DNA from: Candidatus Arcticimaribacter sp. UBA7428
Lineage (GTDB): Bacteria; Bacteroidota; Bacteroidia; Flavobacteriales; Flavobacteriaceae
Assembly (NCBI GenBank): GCA_002477625.1
Contig: DLQQ01000029.1
Coordinates: 1 to 14,376 of the forward strand
Reading direction: 5' to 3'
DNA: 14,376 bases
The translations under genes and the position numbers were made by a program. Positions 6,616 through 14,212 of this stretch are shown here, piece after piece. Positions within the stretch are counted from its first letter, which is position 1. Each line of letters begins with the position of its first letter. The notes beneath the pieces were generated by a model. That model was not told the origin of the DNA and ran no database searches. It saw only the letters and a program-made list of their open reading frames with translations.

Positions 6616-7767
6616 TTATTCCTTTGCAAAAGTAGCCAAGGTTTGTACTAAATAATCTACCTCATCTTGGGTGTTGAATACCGAAAAAGAAAATCGAATC
6701 GAAGGTCTTTTACTCAAGGCTGTCGGAACAACTTCTTCCAGCACATGTGACCCTTTTGTACTCCCAGATTGACATGCACTTCCTTTTGAACAAGCAACTC
6801 CATTGAGATCCAAATGAAAATTCAGTAAGCTTGCTTTTTCTTCAGCAATAGGTAGGGCTACATTTACTAAAGTAAACGTACTGCGTTCCATATCAGAACA
6901 ACAACCGTTGAAATGAATGTCAGGAAAAGCGCTGGTCAGTTGTTTGATGGCATGTGCCTTTAGTTCTTTGAGGTATTGTTGCTCTTCATCCAGCTTAGCG
7001 TAGGCGATTTCGAGTGCCTTGGCCATTCCAACAATGTTGTGTACCGACTCTGTTCCGGCACGAAGACCGCGCTCTTGAGAGCCTCCTAAAATAAAAGGTT
7101 GCAAGCCAGAATTCTTGCGAACAAAAGAAAAGCCTACCCCTTTTGGACCATGAAATTTATGTGCTGCAGCCGAAAGGAAATCAATTGCAATTTCTTCCAA
7201 ATTAATCGCATAGTGTCCAACCCCTTGAACGGCGTCTGTATGAAACAAAGCGTCGTGTGTTTTACAAAGGTTGGATACACGTTCTAAATCAAGAATGGTT
7301 CCAATTTCGTTGTTGATGTGCATCAGACTCACCAATTTTTTAGAGTCATCAGCAGCGAGTAAATGACCTAAATCAGTATAATCAACCGCACCATCGGAGT
7401 CGGTTTTTACATAAAGTACTTTAGCAAGTTTTTGTTCCTCTAAAAATTCAACCGCATGCAGAATAGCATGATGTTCAATTCGGGAGGTAATTACGGTTTC
7501 AATGTCTAAATCTTGAACGGCACAACGCACCAACATATTATCGGATTCTGTACCCCCAGAAGTAAAAATAATTTCTTGTGGGTGGGCATTAAAATGTTTT
7601 GCGATACTCTTTCGAGCCGTTTCTATTTGCGTCTTAGCAGAACGCCCAAAAGCATGGGTAGAAGAAGGATTTCCGAAGGTATCCTTCAGTACATCGTGCA
7701 TAACATCTACTACTTCTGTTCGTATGGGCGTGGTAGCCGCATTATCAAAATAAACATTCTTAACCAT
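6616..7767 (-). CDS. Cysteine desulfurase (NifS/IscS class I)
   Basis: PLP enzyme that removes sulfur from L-cysteine as an enzyme-bound persulfide for Fe-S clusters and thio-modified RNA. It has 383 aa, the normal length. It begins with the family motif YFDNAATTP (6-14). It has the PLP site GGTESDN (71-77), an active-site His100, Asp178 and Gln181 (HTDAVQG), Schiff-base Lys204 in AAHKFHGPKG, and the persulfide Cys332 in GSACQSGS. The short loop around Cys332 and its context resemble the IscS/NifS group rather than SufS. It follows the ornithine aminotransferase gene by 20 bases with no visible terminator, so the two are probably co-transcribed. No iscU, iscA or suf genes are nearby, so the sulfur acceptor cannot be named. 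I leave the symbol blank because iscS and nifS cannot be separated by eye. Confidence 0.93.
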   Translation of the reverse strand: MVKNVYFDNAATTPIRTEVVDVMHDVLKDTFGNPSSTHAFGRSAKTQIETARKSIAKHFNAHPQEIIFTSGGTESDNMLVRCAVQDLDIETVITSRIEHHAILHAVEFLEEQKLAKVLYVKTDSDGAVDYTDLGHLLAADDSKKLVSLMHINNEIGTILDLERVSNLCKTHDALFHTDAVQGVGHYAINLEEIAIDFLSAAAHKFHGPKGVGFSFVRKNSGLQPFILGGSQERGLRAGTESVHNIVGMAKALEIAYAKLDEEQQYLKELKAHAIKQLTSAFPDIHFNGCCSDMERSTFTLVNVALPIAEEKASLLNFHLDLNGVACSKGSACQSGSTKGSHVLEEVVPTALSKRPSIRFSFSVFNTQDEVDYLVQTLATFAKE

Positions 7768-7787
7768 TCCTTATTTTTTTGTCCCCA

Positions 7788-9080
7788 TTAAGAATCTTGT
7801 GGTTCAAACTCTTTTAAGGTTGAAGTAATAATTTGAATACAATCGAGCAGTTGTTCTTCCGTTATTACAAGAGGTGGGGCAAATCGGATGATGTTTCCGT
7901 GTGTAGGTTTGGCAAGTAAGCCCTTATCTCGCAGACGCAAACATATATTCCATGCGGTTTTACTGTCTTCAGTATCGTTGATTAGAATTGCATTGAGCAA
8001 TCCTCTTCCACGAACTAAATTTACAATTTTACTGTCAGCAATGTACAGATTCATTTGGACTCTAAAAAGAGTTCCCAAGGTCCGTGCATTCTGTGTTAAT
8101 TTTTCATCTTGTATAACTTCTAAAGCAGTCTGCGCTACCGATGATCCCATTGGGTTTCCTCCAAAGGTACTTCCGTGTTGTCCCGGTTGAATCACATCCA
8201 TAATTGCACGATCGGCCAATACGGCAGAGACCGGATATACACCTCCGCTCAAAGCCTTACCTAATATCAATAAATCGGGACGGATATAGGTAGCTTCTTG
8301 ACGTTCACATTGTGCTTCACAATTACAATTGCCGCACACGGCTAACAAAGCCCCCGTTCGACCAATTCCAGTTTGAATTTCGTCGGCAATCAACAACACA
8401 TTGTACTGTGTGCAAACGGCACGTGCCTTGGCGATGAAATCTTCATCTGGTGTATAAACACCTGCTTCTCCCTGAATGGGTTCTACTAAAAACCCAGCTA
8501 CATTTGGATTCGCTTGAAGTACTTTTTCTAAAGCCTTAGTATCGTTGTACGGTATGTGGATAAACCCACCTGTATGTGGTCCAAAATGATCCTTGGATCC
8601 GGCATCAGATGAGAAGGAGATTATGGTCGTTGTTCTTCCGTGAAAGTTATTGTCACAAACTACTATCTGTGCTTGACCTTCAGGAATTCCTTTGATGGTA
8701 TGTCCCCATTTACGGGTGATCTTAATCGCAGTTTCGACACCTTCTGCTCCAGTATTCATTGGAAGAAGGCTTTCAAAGCCGAAGTATTCCGTTGTAAATT
8801 TTAGGTATTCTCCCAAACGGTTGTTGTGAAAGGCCCTAGAAGTTAAGGTCAATGTGGCCGCCTGATCCTGTATGGTTTTGATTATTTTTGGATGGCAATG
8901 CCCTTGATTTACGGCAGAATAGGCAGACAAAAAGTCGTAGTACTTTTTACCTTCGACATCCCATAAATGAACACCTTCGCCTTTTGCTAATACAACTGGA
9001 AGTGGGTGGTAGTCATGAGCCCCATATTGAGCCTCCAAGTCTAAATGATACTGTGCGTTTTTTTGGATAGTAGATTCCAT
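7788..9080 (-). CDS. rocD: Ornithine--oxo-acid aminotransferase
   Basis: Cytosolic PLP enzyme converting ornithine and 2-oxoglutarate to glutamate-5-semialdehyde and glutamate, linking arginine breakdown to proline/glutamate metabolism. It is a class III aminotransferase with YYDFLSAYSAVNQGHCHPKI (47-66), MNTGAEGVETAIK (108-120), FHGRT (146-150), LVEPIQGEAGV (198-208), Asp233 (IADEIQTGIGRTG), PLP Lys275 in LILGKALSGGVYPVSA, and GSTFGGNP (303-310). The product is 430 aa, longer than the usual 400-415, partly because of a Cys-rich insert CGNCNCEAQC (249-258) before the PLP-lysine strand. The longest frame begins at 9146, but the extra 22 residues are unlike the family, and ATG 9080 (MESTIQKNAQYH) fits better. 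A TAnnTTTG match lies about 70 bases upstream. It is divergent from rlmD and followed by the cysteine desulfurase gene. Confidence 0.93.
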   Translation of the reverse strand: MESTIQKNAQYHLDLEAQYGAHDYHPLPVVLAKGEGVHLWDVEGKKYYDFLSAYSAVNQGHCHPKIIKTIQDQAATLTLTSRAFHNNRLGEYLKFTTEYFGFESLLPMNTGAEGVETAIKITRKWGHTIKGIPEGQAQIVVCDNNFHGRTTTIISFSSDAGSKDHFGPHTGGFIHIPYNDTKALEKVLQANPNVAGFLVEPIQGEAGVYTPDEDFIAKARAVCTQYNVLLIADEIQTGIGRTGALLAVCGNCNCEAQCERQEATYIRPDLLILGKALSGGVYPVSAVLADRAIMDVIQPGQHGSTFGGNPMGSSVAQTALEVIQDEKLTQNARTLGTLFRVQMNLYIADSKIVNLVRGRGLLNAILINDTEDSKTAWNICLRLRDKGLLAKPTHGNIIRFAPPLVITEEQLLDCIQIITSTLKEFEPQDS

Positions 9081-9148
9081 ATTAAATTTTTTAAACGTTT
9101 TTAATACAAATTCCTTCTTAAAACTATTGGGAGAGAAATCATCCAAGA

Positions 9149-9156
9149 CAAACTTA
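9149..9156 (-). promoter_or_regulatory. -7 promoter element for rocD
   Basis: TAAGTTTG on the minus strand fits TAnnTTTG exactly, 68 bases upstream of the chosen rocD start. It also lies upstream of the alternative far start at 9146. The -33 box is unclear. Confidence 0.45.
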
Positions 9157-9201
9157 CAATTAATCTAAATAAAAAAAATTAAATCTTGTTGAATAATTCT
9201 A

Positions 9202-9233
9202 TTGCCAAAACAGTTTATAAAACCTTATTTTTA
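9202..9233 (+). promoter_or_regulatory. Possible promoter of the rlmD-DUF6452-DUF6048 operon
   Basis: TTG at 9202-9204, a 21-base spacer, and TATTTTTA at 9226-9233 (TAnnTTTG with the last base changed) end 4 bases before ATG 9238. The arrangement would give a nearly leaderless mRNA and shares the 157-base gap with the divergent rocD promoter. Confidence 0.3.
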
Positions 9234-9237
9234 CGGC

Positions 9238-10644
9238 ATGGGAAGACGTAGTAAAAATGAACTATTCGAAGGAGTAAAAGTCGTAGACACAGCATCAAAA
9301 GGCAAGACCGTTGCCAAGACCAATGAGGGTGCCATTATTTTCTTAACCAGCGGTGTTCCGGGAGATGTTGTCGACATTGCTACCTACAAAAAAAGAAAAG
9401 GTTTTTACGAAGGTAATATTGTCAAATTTCACAGTCTTTCGGAACACAGAACAGAACCCGTATGCGAACATTTTGGTGTGTGCGGAGGCTGCAAATGGCA
9501 GCACATGAGCTATGAAGCGCAACTGCTCTTCAAACAAAAAGAGGTGTCTGAAAACTTAAAGCGTATTGGGGGTCTCGAACTTCCCGAACTCAAACCCATT
9601 CTTCCAGTCGAAAATCCGTATTGGTATCGTAATAAAATGGAATTCTCTTTTTCTAATCAACGCTGGCTCACCAAAGAAGAGGTAGATTCTGGAGCAGAAT
9701 TTAATCGCAATGCCTTAGGCTTTCACAAGCCTGGAATGTGGGATAAAATAGTTGACGTTTCGACCTGTCACTTACAAGCTGATCCTTCCAATGCTATTCG
9801 AAATTTTATTCGTTCTTATGCACATAAAAACAAGGTGGCATTTTTTGACCCTAAAAATAAAACTGGCTTTTTACGAAGTTTAATGATTCGAACGACTTCG
9901 ACCGAAGAAGTGATGATCGTACTTCAAGTTTTCCACAAAGAAGACACTATCTTATTTCCCCTGCTGGATGCCGTTGCACAAGAGTTTCCAGATCTTACTT
10001 CCCTCCAATACGTAATCAATGGAAAGGCAAATGATACGCTATACGATCAAGAAATTGTTTGCTACAAAGGGCAAGACTATATTACCGAAGTAATGGAAGC
10101 TTTACAATTTAGAATTACGGCAAAATCATTTTATCAAACCAATTCGCTTCAGGCCTATGAACTCTATAAAGTTGTGCGCGTACTTGCCGATTTACAAGGG
10201 GATGAATTGGTCTATGACCTGTATACAGGAACGGGCACCATTGCTCAGTTTGTTGCACAAAAAGCACAAAAAGTTGTTGGTGTAGATGTGGTTCCAGACT
10301 CTATAAATGCTGCAAAATCTAATGCGGTACACAACAAAATCGATAATGTCTTTTTTGAAACCGGGGATATGAAAGCGATTTTTACAGAAGAATTCATTGA
10401 CCGTCACGGCAAAGCTTCAGTAGTAATTACCGATCCACCTCGCGATGGTATGCATAAAGATGTAGTGCAACAACTACTGGATCTCAGTCCTGAGCGTATT
10501 GTTTACGTAAGCTGCAACAGTGCCACACAAGCGCGTGATTTATCGCTCATGAAAGATCAGTATCGTTTGGTTGCCTCTCAGGCAGTTGACATGTTTCCGC
10601 AAACGCATCATGTAGAAAATGTTGTACTTTTGCAGAAGATATGA
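9238..10644 (+). CDS. rlmD: 23S rRNA (uracil-C5)-methyltransferase, RlmD/RumA family
   Basis: SAM-dependent enzyme that makes 5-methyluridine in RNA, by family most likely U1939 of 23S rRNA. It has 468 aa. An N-terminal TRAM-like domain (about 8-67) is followed by a 4Fe-4S site with Cys76, Cys82, Cys85 (CEHFGVCGGCKWQ) and Cys177 (DVSTCHL), matching the RumA pattern. The C-terminal half is the methyltransferase: SFYQTN (297-302), SAM loop DLYTGTGTIAQF (327-338), acidic ribose-binding Asp350 in VGVDVV, DPPRDGMH (399-406), nucleophile Cys426 in YVSCN and the base Glu460 in HHVE. The upstream TTG 9202 would add residues unlike the family, so ATG 9238 is chosen. Bacteroidota paralogues (RlmCD, TrmA-like) share these motifs, so the exact target uridine is inferred. 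It overlaps the next gene by 4 bases (ATGA). Confidence 0.93.
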   Translation: MGRRSKNELFEGVKVVDTASKGKTVAKTNEGAIIFLTSGVPGDVVDIATYKKRKGFYEGNIVKFHSLSEHRTEPVCEHFGVCGGCKWQHMSYEAQLLFKQKEVSENLKRIGGLELPELKPILPVENPYWYRNKMEFSFSNQRWLTKEEVDSGAEFNRNALGFHKPGMWDKIVDVSTCHLQADPSNAIRNFIRSYAHKNKVAFFDPKNKTGFLRSLMIRTTSTEEVMIVLQVFHKEDTILFPLLDAVAQEFPDLTSLQYVINGKANDTLYDQEIVCYKGQDYITEVMEALQFRITAKSFYQTNSLQAYELYKVVRVLADLQGDELVYDLYTGTGTIAQFVAQKAQKVVGVDVVPDSINAAKSNAVHNKIDNVFFETGDMKAIFTEEFIDRHGKASVVITDPPRDGMHKDVVQQLLDLSPERIVYVSCNSATQARDLSLMKDQYRLVASQAVDMFPQTHHVENVVLLQKI

Positions 10645-11141
10645 TGAAAAACAAAATTGCTCCTTTGGTATTCCTCCTCTTCTGCTGCTTCCTTATAAGT
10701 GGTTGTGAAAAAGATGACATCTGTCTGATCGAAACACCAAGCACCCCAAGACTTATCGTTCGCTTATTTGACAAAGACAATCGCCAAAGTTTTAAAGCTG
10801 CCGACTCCATCTCGATTTATGGTGTTGGACAAGAACAAGCATTGGTTACGCTAACGACTGACTCTCTAGTCCTTCCTCTAAAAACCCAAGCAGCTTTTAC
10901 ACAATATGCCTTTTTACTCAAAGCGAGTACAGCAAGTACTACTGTCGGAGACACTTTGCAATTCAACTACAAACGTTACGATGATTACCTTAACCGCTCC
11001 TGTGGTTATCGCGCAAATTTCATACTAGACAACAACCTTATATCCTATCCAACTGCTGCACATATTTGGATAGAATCCTTTGAAATATTAATTGACACCG
11101 TTTCCAATGAACAACAAACTCACCTGGCTATTTATCATTAG
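10641..11141 (+). CDS. DUF6452-family lipoprotein
   Basis: 166-aa uncharacterised envelope protein. Residues 1-22 form a lipoprotein signal with a hydrophobic core (FLLFCCFLIS) and lipobox LISGC, putting the lipidated Cys at 22. The mature part starts with a short acidic linker EKDDIC, then TPSTPRLIVRLFDKDN, and is predicted beta-rich. It has a late Cys in RSCGYRANFILDN and ends close to SFEILIDTVSNEQ. These features fit DUF6452 as I recall it. The start ATG overlaps the rlmD stop (ATGA), so translation is coupled. The 3' end overlaps the DUF6048 gene by 35 bases. The function is unknown. The tight link to an rRNA methyltransferase may only reflect conserved operon structure. Confidence 0.82.
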   Translation: MMKNKIAPLVFLLFCCFLISGCEKDDICLIETPSTPRLIVRLFDKDNRQSFKAADSISIYGVGQEQALVTLTTDSLVLPLKTQAAFTQYAFLLKASTASTTVGDTLQFNYKRYDDYLNRSCGYRANFILDNNLISYPTAAHIWIESFEILIDTVSNEQQTHLAIYH

Positions 11142-11847
11142 CAGCTTGTTTTTGAGTTGGGGAACCGTTGCTCAAGAAAAAGAAGAAGTAAAACCTAAAC
11201 AAGATAGAAAAGAACCTAGAACTTATGCTCTGAGGGCTGGTATCGATCTTTATAAACCCATTCGTTCACAATTTGATAAAGAATATCAAGGCCTAGAAAT
11301 TATTGGTGATCTTAAGATTGGAGAACGTCTTTATGTAGCTTCTGAGATTGGAAACGAAAAAAGAACCATTCAGTCCGAACAATTGAATTATACTACTTCA
11401 GGAAGTTATATCAAAGTAGGAATAGATTATAATATGTTTACCAATTGGGTTGGGCTGAACAATGATATTTTCATCGGTCTTCGATTAGCAAGAAGTATTC
11501 ATAAACACACGCTAAACAACTATTTGGTTTATATAACACATCACTATTGGGACACGCCAATTACAAAAAAGGGGTTTGCTAACGGGGAAAGAGAAACATT
11601 GAGTACAGGGTGGATTGAAGTTATTTTTGGAACTAAGGTGGAAATAACCTCCAAATTCTATTTAGGGCTCAGCTTGCGGGTACACCGAATACTGACAGAC
11701 GATCAACCGGTAAATTTTGGAAATCTGTATGTTCCGGGATTCAATACGGTAACCGATCAAAATAAATTTGGTGCGAGTTTTAACTATACACTCACCTACT
11801 CCCTCCCTTTTCGCTTTAGAAAAGCTAAAGCTCCCGAGGCTCCTTAA
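11107..11847 (+). CDS. DUF6048-family exported protein
   Basis: 246-aa uncharacterised protein. A Sec signal peptide covers residues 1-22 (MNNKLTWLFIISSLFLSWG, cleavage likely after TVA). A charged Lys/Glu-rich linker follows (QEKEEVKPKQDRKEPR). The rest alternates short amphipathic strands, including ALRAGIDLYKPIRSQFDKEY and GSYIKVGIDYNMFTNWVG, and ends in NYTLTYSLPFRFRK. That pattern of glycine and aromatic-rich strands with a C-terminal aromatic-rich strand is what a small outer-membrane beta-barrel looks like. Membership of DUF6048 is recognised from these phrases. I chose ATG 11107 over the in-frame TTG 11092 because the signal peptide begins there. It overlaps the lipoprotein gene upstream by 35 bases and the convergent small membrane-protein gene by 23 bases. 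With its lipoprotein neighbour it may form an envelope pair, which is inference. Confidence 0.82.
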   Translation: MNNKLTWLFIISSLFLSWGTVAQEKEEVKPKQDRKEPRTYALRAGIDLYKPIRSQFDKEYQGLEIIGDLKIGERLYVASEIGNEKRTIQSEQLNYTTSGSYIKVGIDYNMFTNWVGLNNDIFIGLRLARSIHKHTLNNYLVYITHHYWDTPITKKGFANGERETLSTGWIEVIFGTKVEITSKFYLGLSLRVHRILTDDQPVNFGNLYVPGFNTVTDQNKFGASFNYTLTYSLPFRFRKAKAPEAP

Positions 11848-12043
11848 TCAATGGGATTTTAATAAACAGTTTTCCTTTTTCTACCAAAAACTTAGGCGAA
11901 AACACACTTGCTAATAAGGCGGAAAAAGCAATCAATGGGATATAAGACATCGGAATTAATGTACCTATTATTGTTTTGATTAATACAAATAAAAATCCAA
12001 AACAAATAAGATTCAACACTAAGGCTTTTGTTTTTATATTCAT
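11825..12043 (-). CDS. Small two-helix membrane protein, hypothetical
   Basis: 72 aa. It has two hydrophobic segments, about residues 7-29 (ALVLNLICFGFLFVLIKTII) and 33-50 (SYIPLIAFSALLASVFSP), then a basic amphipathic tail (KFLVEKGKLFIKIPLIKEPR). I recognise no domain. Its ATG overlaps the stop of the upstream methyltransferase gene by 4 bases (ATGA), which argues strongly that it is a real, translationally coupled gene. Its 3' end overlaps the tail of the DUF6048 gene on the other strand by 23 bases. Similar short membrane proteins next to this methyltransferase are familiar from flavobacteria, but no role is known to me. Confidence 0.7.
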   Translation of the reverse strand: MNIKTKALVLNLICFGFLFVLIKTIIGTLIPMSYIPLIAFSALLASVFSPKFLVEKGKLFIKIPLIKEPREL

Positions 12044-13209
12044 GATTCCTCTTGATTAAGTTTATGTAACTTTTTGGTTCCTTTATAAATAGAGTAAAGC
12101 GATAACCTCGTTTCTAACTTCCCATTAAAAAGTTTTATTTTTCGTGAAGGGCGCAATCCAAGATGCTTTAGAGCTTCCATATTGGCACTGATTAGCCAAG
12201 CTTGTGTATCGAGATATTTCTGTTTCAATGTATCACCAATTTCAGCATAAAACTGATTCATATCTCCTTCTAACCGTTCTCCATAGGGGGGATTGCTTAC
12301 AATATGCAAAGGGCGATCGGTTTCCTTTTCAGCATAAAGGAAATTGTTTTTTTCGATTCTAATGAACTCCTCTAAATTGGCGTTGCGTATATTTTCACCT
12401 GCTTTCTCTATCGCAGAGGGTGCTTTGTCAAAACCCGATATAGTACCCGCTAAACCTCTGATTTTTCCTATCTGAGCTTCTTCAATTTTATAAAATAATT
12501 CTTCATCCCAGTCGTTCCACTTTTCAAAAGCAAATTCCTTGCGGTTGATGTTTGCCGGAATATTACAAGCCAACATTGCGGCTTCAATCAATATCGTACC
12601 ACTACCACACATGGGATCAAGAAAATCGACCGTTTGGTCCCAACCCGATAACATGATGATCCCAGCCGCCAATACTTCGTTTAGTGGAGCAATATTAGTT
12701 GCGGTTCTGTAGCCTCTATGATGAAGGGAACTTCCCGAACTATCCAAAGAAATAGTACATATATCTTTATCAATATGGATGTTGATTCGAAGATCAGGAT
12801 GATCCAAATTCACATCCGGACGTTCGCCAGTATCCGCTCGAAAACGATCGACAATAGCATCTTTAGCTTTTTGAGAAACATAAAGCGAATGGGTGAAGTT
12901 TTCTCCAAAAACGACACTGTCGATTGCTAAAGAGTTTTCGGGACTAAGATAATCTTGCCATGGAAAGTCATATACCATATTATACAGCTCATGTTCGTTG
13001 GTTATTCGAGCAGTGTGAATGGGTTTTAAAATTTTTAATGCCGTACGCAAACTCATATTGGCTTTATACATAAAACCCTTATCTCCAGTAAAGTGAACCA
13101 CACGATTGCCTTCTTCTACATCTTGAGCTCCCAAATTTTTGAGCTCTTCAGCTAACAAGCCTTCCATTCCGTAGAATGTTTTGGCCAACATTTTAAAATT
13201 ACTTTCCAT
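12040..13209 (-). CDS. THUMP-domain class I SAM-dependent rRNA methyltransferase (RlmL N-domain type)
   Basis: 389-aa RNA methyltransferase, by family probably making m2G in 23S rRNA (equivalent to the RlmL half of E. coli RlmKL; the RlmK half is absent, as is usual outside proteobacteria). An N-terminal ferredoxin-like/THUMP region (about 5-155) includes GMEGLLAEELKNLGAQDVEE. The catalytic domain has SSLHHRGYRTATNIAPLNE (160-178), SAM loop DPMCGSGTILIEAAMLA (198-214) and the N-methylation signature NPPYGERLEGD (306-316). The longer frame would start at TTG 13251, but a TAnnTTTG element lies at 13228-13235, downstream of that codon, so the ATG at 13207-13209 (MESNFKMLAKTFYG) is preferred. It is followed by the coupled small membrane-protein gene and is divergent from the ZIP transporter. 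Confidence 0.92.
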   Translation of the reverse strand: MESNFKMLAKTFYGMEGLLAEELKNLGAQDVEEGNRVVHFTGDKGFMYKANMSLRTALKILKPIHTARITNEHELYNMVYDFPWQDYLSPENSLAIDSVVFGENFTHSLYVSQKAKDAIVDRFRADTGERPDVNLDHPDLRINIHIDKDICTISLDSSGSSLHHRGYRTATNIAPLNEVLAAGIIMLSGWDQTVDFLDPMCGSGTILIEAAMLACNIPANINRKEFAFEKWNDWDEELFYKIEEAQIGKIRGLAGTISGFDKAPSAIEKAGENIRNANLEEFIRIEKNNFLYAEKETDRPLHIVSNPPYGERLEGDMNQFYAEIGDTLKQKYLDTQAWLISANMEALKHLGLRPSRKIKLFNGKLETRLSLYSIYKGTKKLHKLNQEES

Positions 13210-13227
13210 TCTCTTTTTTATTGCTAT

Positions 13228-13235
13228 CAAAAATA
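13228..13235 (-). promoter_or_regulatory. -7 promoter element of the THUMP methyltransferase gene
   Basis: TATTTTTG on the minus strand is an exact TAnnTTTG match, 18 bases before ATG 13209. It rules against the TTG start at 13251. The -33 region is ambiguous: a TTG lies 13 bases upstream, shorter than usual. Confidence 0.5.
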
Positions 13236-13286
13236 GTTTAATTTTGCCCAATAAACGAAGGGAAACCTAACCTTCATAAATCCAGT

Positions 13287-13958
13287 ATGCAACTCAATTT
13301 ATTACTTCCCTTTATTGCAGTATTTTTTGGTGCTGGTATTGCCCTATACTTTCGACCCAAGACTCCATTTGGAATGAAGCTCATTCTTGCATTTAGCGGT
13401 TCTTTTCTGCTGTCCATCATCGTGATCGATATGCTGCCGCATATTTTCGAAAATTCAAATAATAATCCAGGAATTTGGATTATGGTTGGAATTGTATTTC
13501 AAATTTTATTGGAATTATTTTCAAAAGGCGCAGAACACGGCCATACCCACCATACGAAAAGCAATAAGCTTCCTTGGGTTCTTATCTGCAGTCTGTGTAT
13601 TCATGCCTTTATGGAAGGAATGCCGCTTACCCAACAGCCCGAACTCCTAATCGGAATCATCGTTCATAAAATTCCAATTGGAATGGTAATTACCTTATTG
13701 CTCTGGGAAACACAAACCCCGAAATATCAAAAGATCATAGCCCTATTTACTTTTGCAATAATGACACCCCTAGGCGGTTTTGTAAAAGAAAACGTTCTTG
13801 CTTTAGAAGCAATAACTACCATCATCGATGCGGTTGTGATTGGTGTTTTACTTCACATTTCTACAACCATTCTTTTTGAAAGTTCTGCTGGTCATGTGTT
13901 TAACATCAGAAAATTCATTGCAATCCTTACTGGGATTTTAATTGCTGCTATTCTGTAA
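13287..13958 (+). CDS. ZIP-family divalent metal transporter
   Basis: 223-aa inner-membrane protein that by family moves Zn2+, Fe2+ or similar ions into the cytosol. About seven or eight hydrophobic helices are visible: 4-22, 30-50, 62-78, 95-112, 119-140, 149-162, 172-196 and 208-223. A short His-rich cytosolic loop (GAEHGHTHHTK, 81-91) follows helix 3, as in many ZIPs. Helix 4 carries HAFMEGMPL (His106, Glu110) and helix 5 GIIVHKIPIGM (His127), the binuclear metal-site positions. The usual second helix-4 ligand (N in HNxxEG) is Ala here, and helix 5 has no Glu after the Pro. Metal preference therefore cannot be deduced. It is divergent from the methyltransferase (77-base gap). No metal-regulator site was identified. 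Confidence 0.88.
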   Translation: MQLNLLLPFIAVFFGAGIALYFRPKTPFGMKLILAFSGSFLLSIIVIDMLPHIFENSNNNPGIWIMVGIVFQILLELFSKGAEHGHTHHTKSNKLPWVLICSLCIHAFMEGMPLTQQPELLIGIIVHKIPIGMVITLLLWETQTPKYQKIIALFTFAIMTPLGGFVKENVLALEAITTIIDAVVIGVLLHISTTILFESSAGHVFNIRKFIAILTGILIAAIL

Positions 13959-13998
13959 ACCTCTTTTTTACCGAATATTACACCAAGCATACCATTTA

Positions 13999-14158
13999 TA
14001 AATTTGTTCATACCACTTACTACAGCTTGACTCCACTTTGAGGCATCTTTACAGTAAGAAACAAGGAAATATAAAATACTAAAGTACATATTTGAACTTA
14101 ACCTAAGTTAATTATTTGTTTTAAGAACCCTGCAAAGCCCCCTGAGCAGGGTTTTTTT
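13999..14158 (+). other. Gap after the ZIP gene: possible short transcript (small RNA or long 3' UTR)
   Basis: The 254 bases between the ZIP stop and the next start hold no convincing gene. They contain an exact TAnnTTTG match (TAAATTTG, 13999-14006), a 6-bp inverted repeat (14016-14021 with 14053-14058), a hairpin with a 3-base loop (stem 14095-14100 with 14104-14109) and a strong intrinsic terminator at 14126-14158. A transcript from the -7 match to the terminator would be about 150 nt. No -33 element was found, so a long 3' UTR of the ZIP gene is the simpler reading. Confidence 0.25.
14126..14158 (+). terminator. Intrinsic terminator
   Basis: Perfect 8-bp stem AACCCTGC (14126-14133) / GCAGGGTT (14146-14153) with a 12-base loop, running into a T tract (14152-14158). 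It works on the plus strand and ends transcription from the ZIP gene or from a small transcript in the gap. The minus strand lacks an equivalent U tract. Confidence 0.85.
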
Positions 14159-14212
14159 CAAATAAGCAATACCGCAATAGTCTTTCCAAATTTTAATTTA
14201 ACTATATATATT

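Noticed and set aside
9080-9146. N-terminal extension of ornithine aminotransferase
   Set aside because: The extra 22 residues are unlike the family; ATG 9080 gives the normal N-terminus.
10547-10810. 87-residue minus-strand frame across the rlmD/lipoprotein junction
   Set aside because: Antisense to two recognised overlapping genes and no domain resemblance.
13210-13251. N-terminal extension of the THUMP methyltransferase from TTG 13251
   Set aside because: A -7 promoter element lies inside this stretch, downstream of the TTG.
13892-14089. 65-residue minus-strand frame after the ZIP gene
   Set aside because: Overlaps the last 67 bases of the ZIP gene, has no recognisable domain and no promoter. 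A short alternative frame nearby (KWYEQIYKWYAW) caught my eye as a possible gene end but has a stop just upstream.
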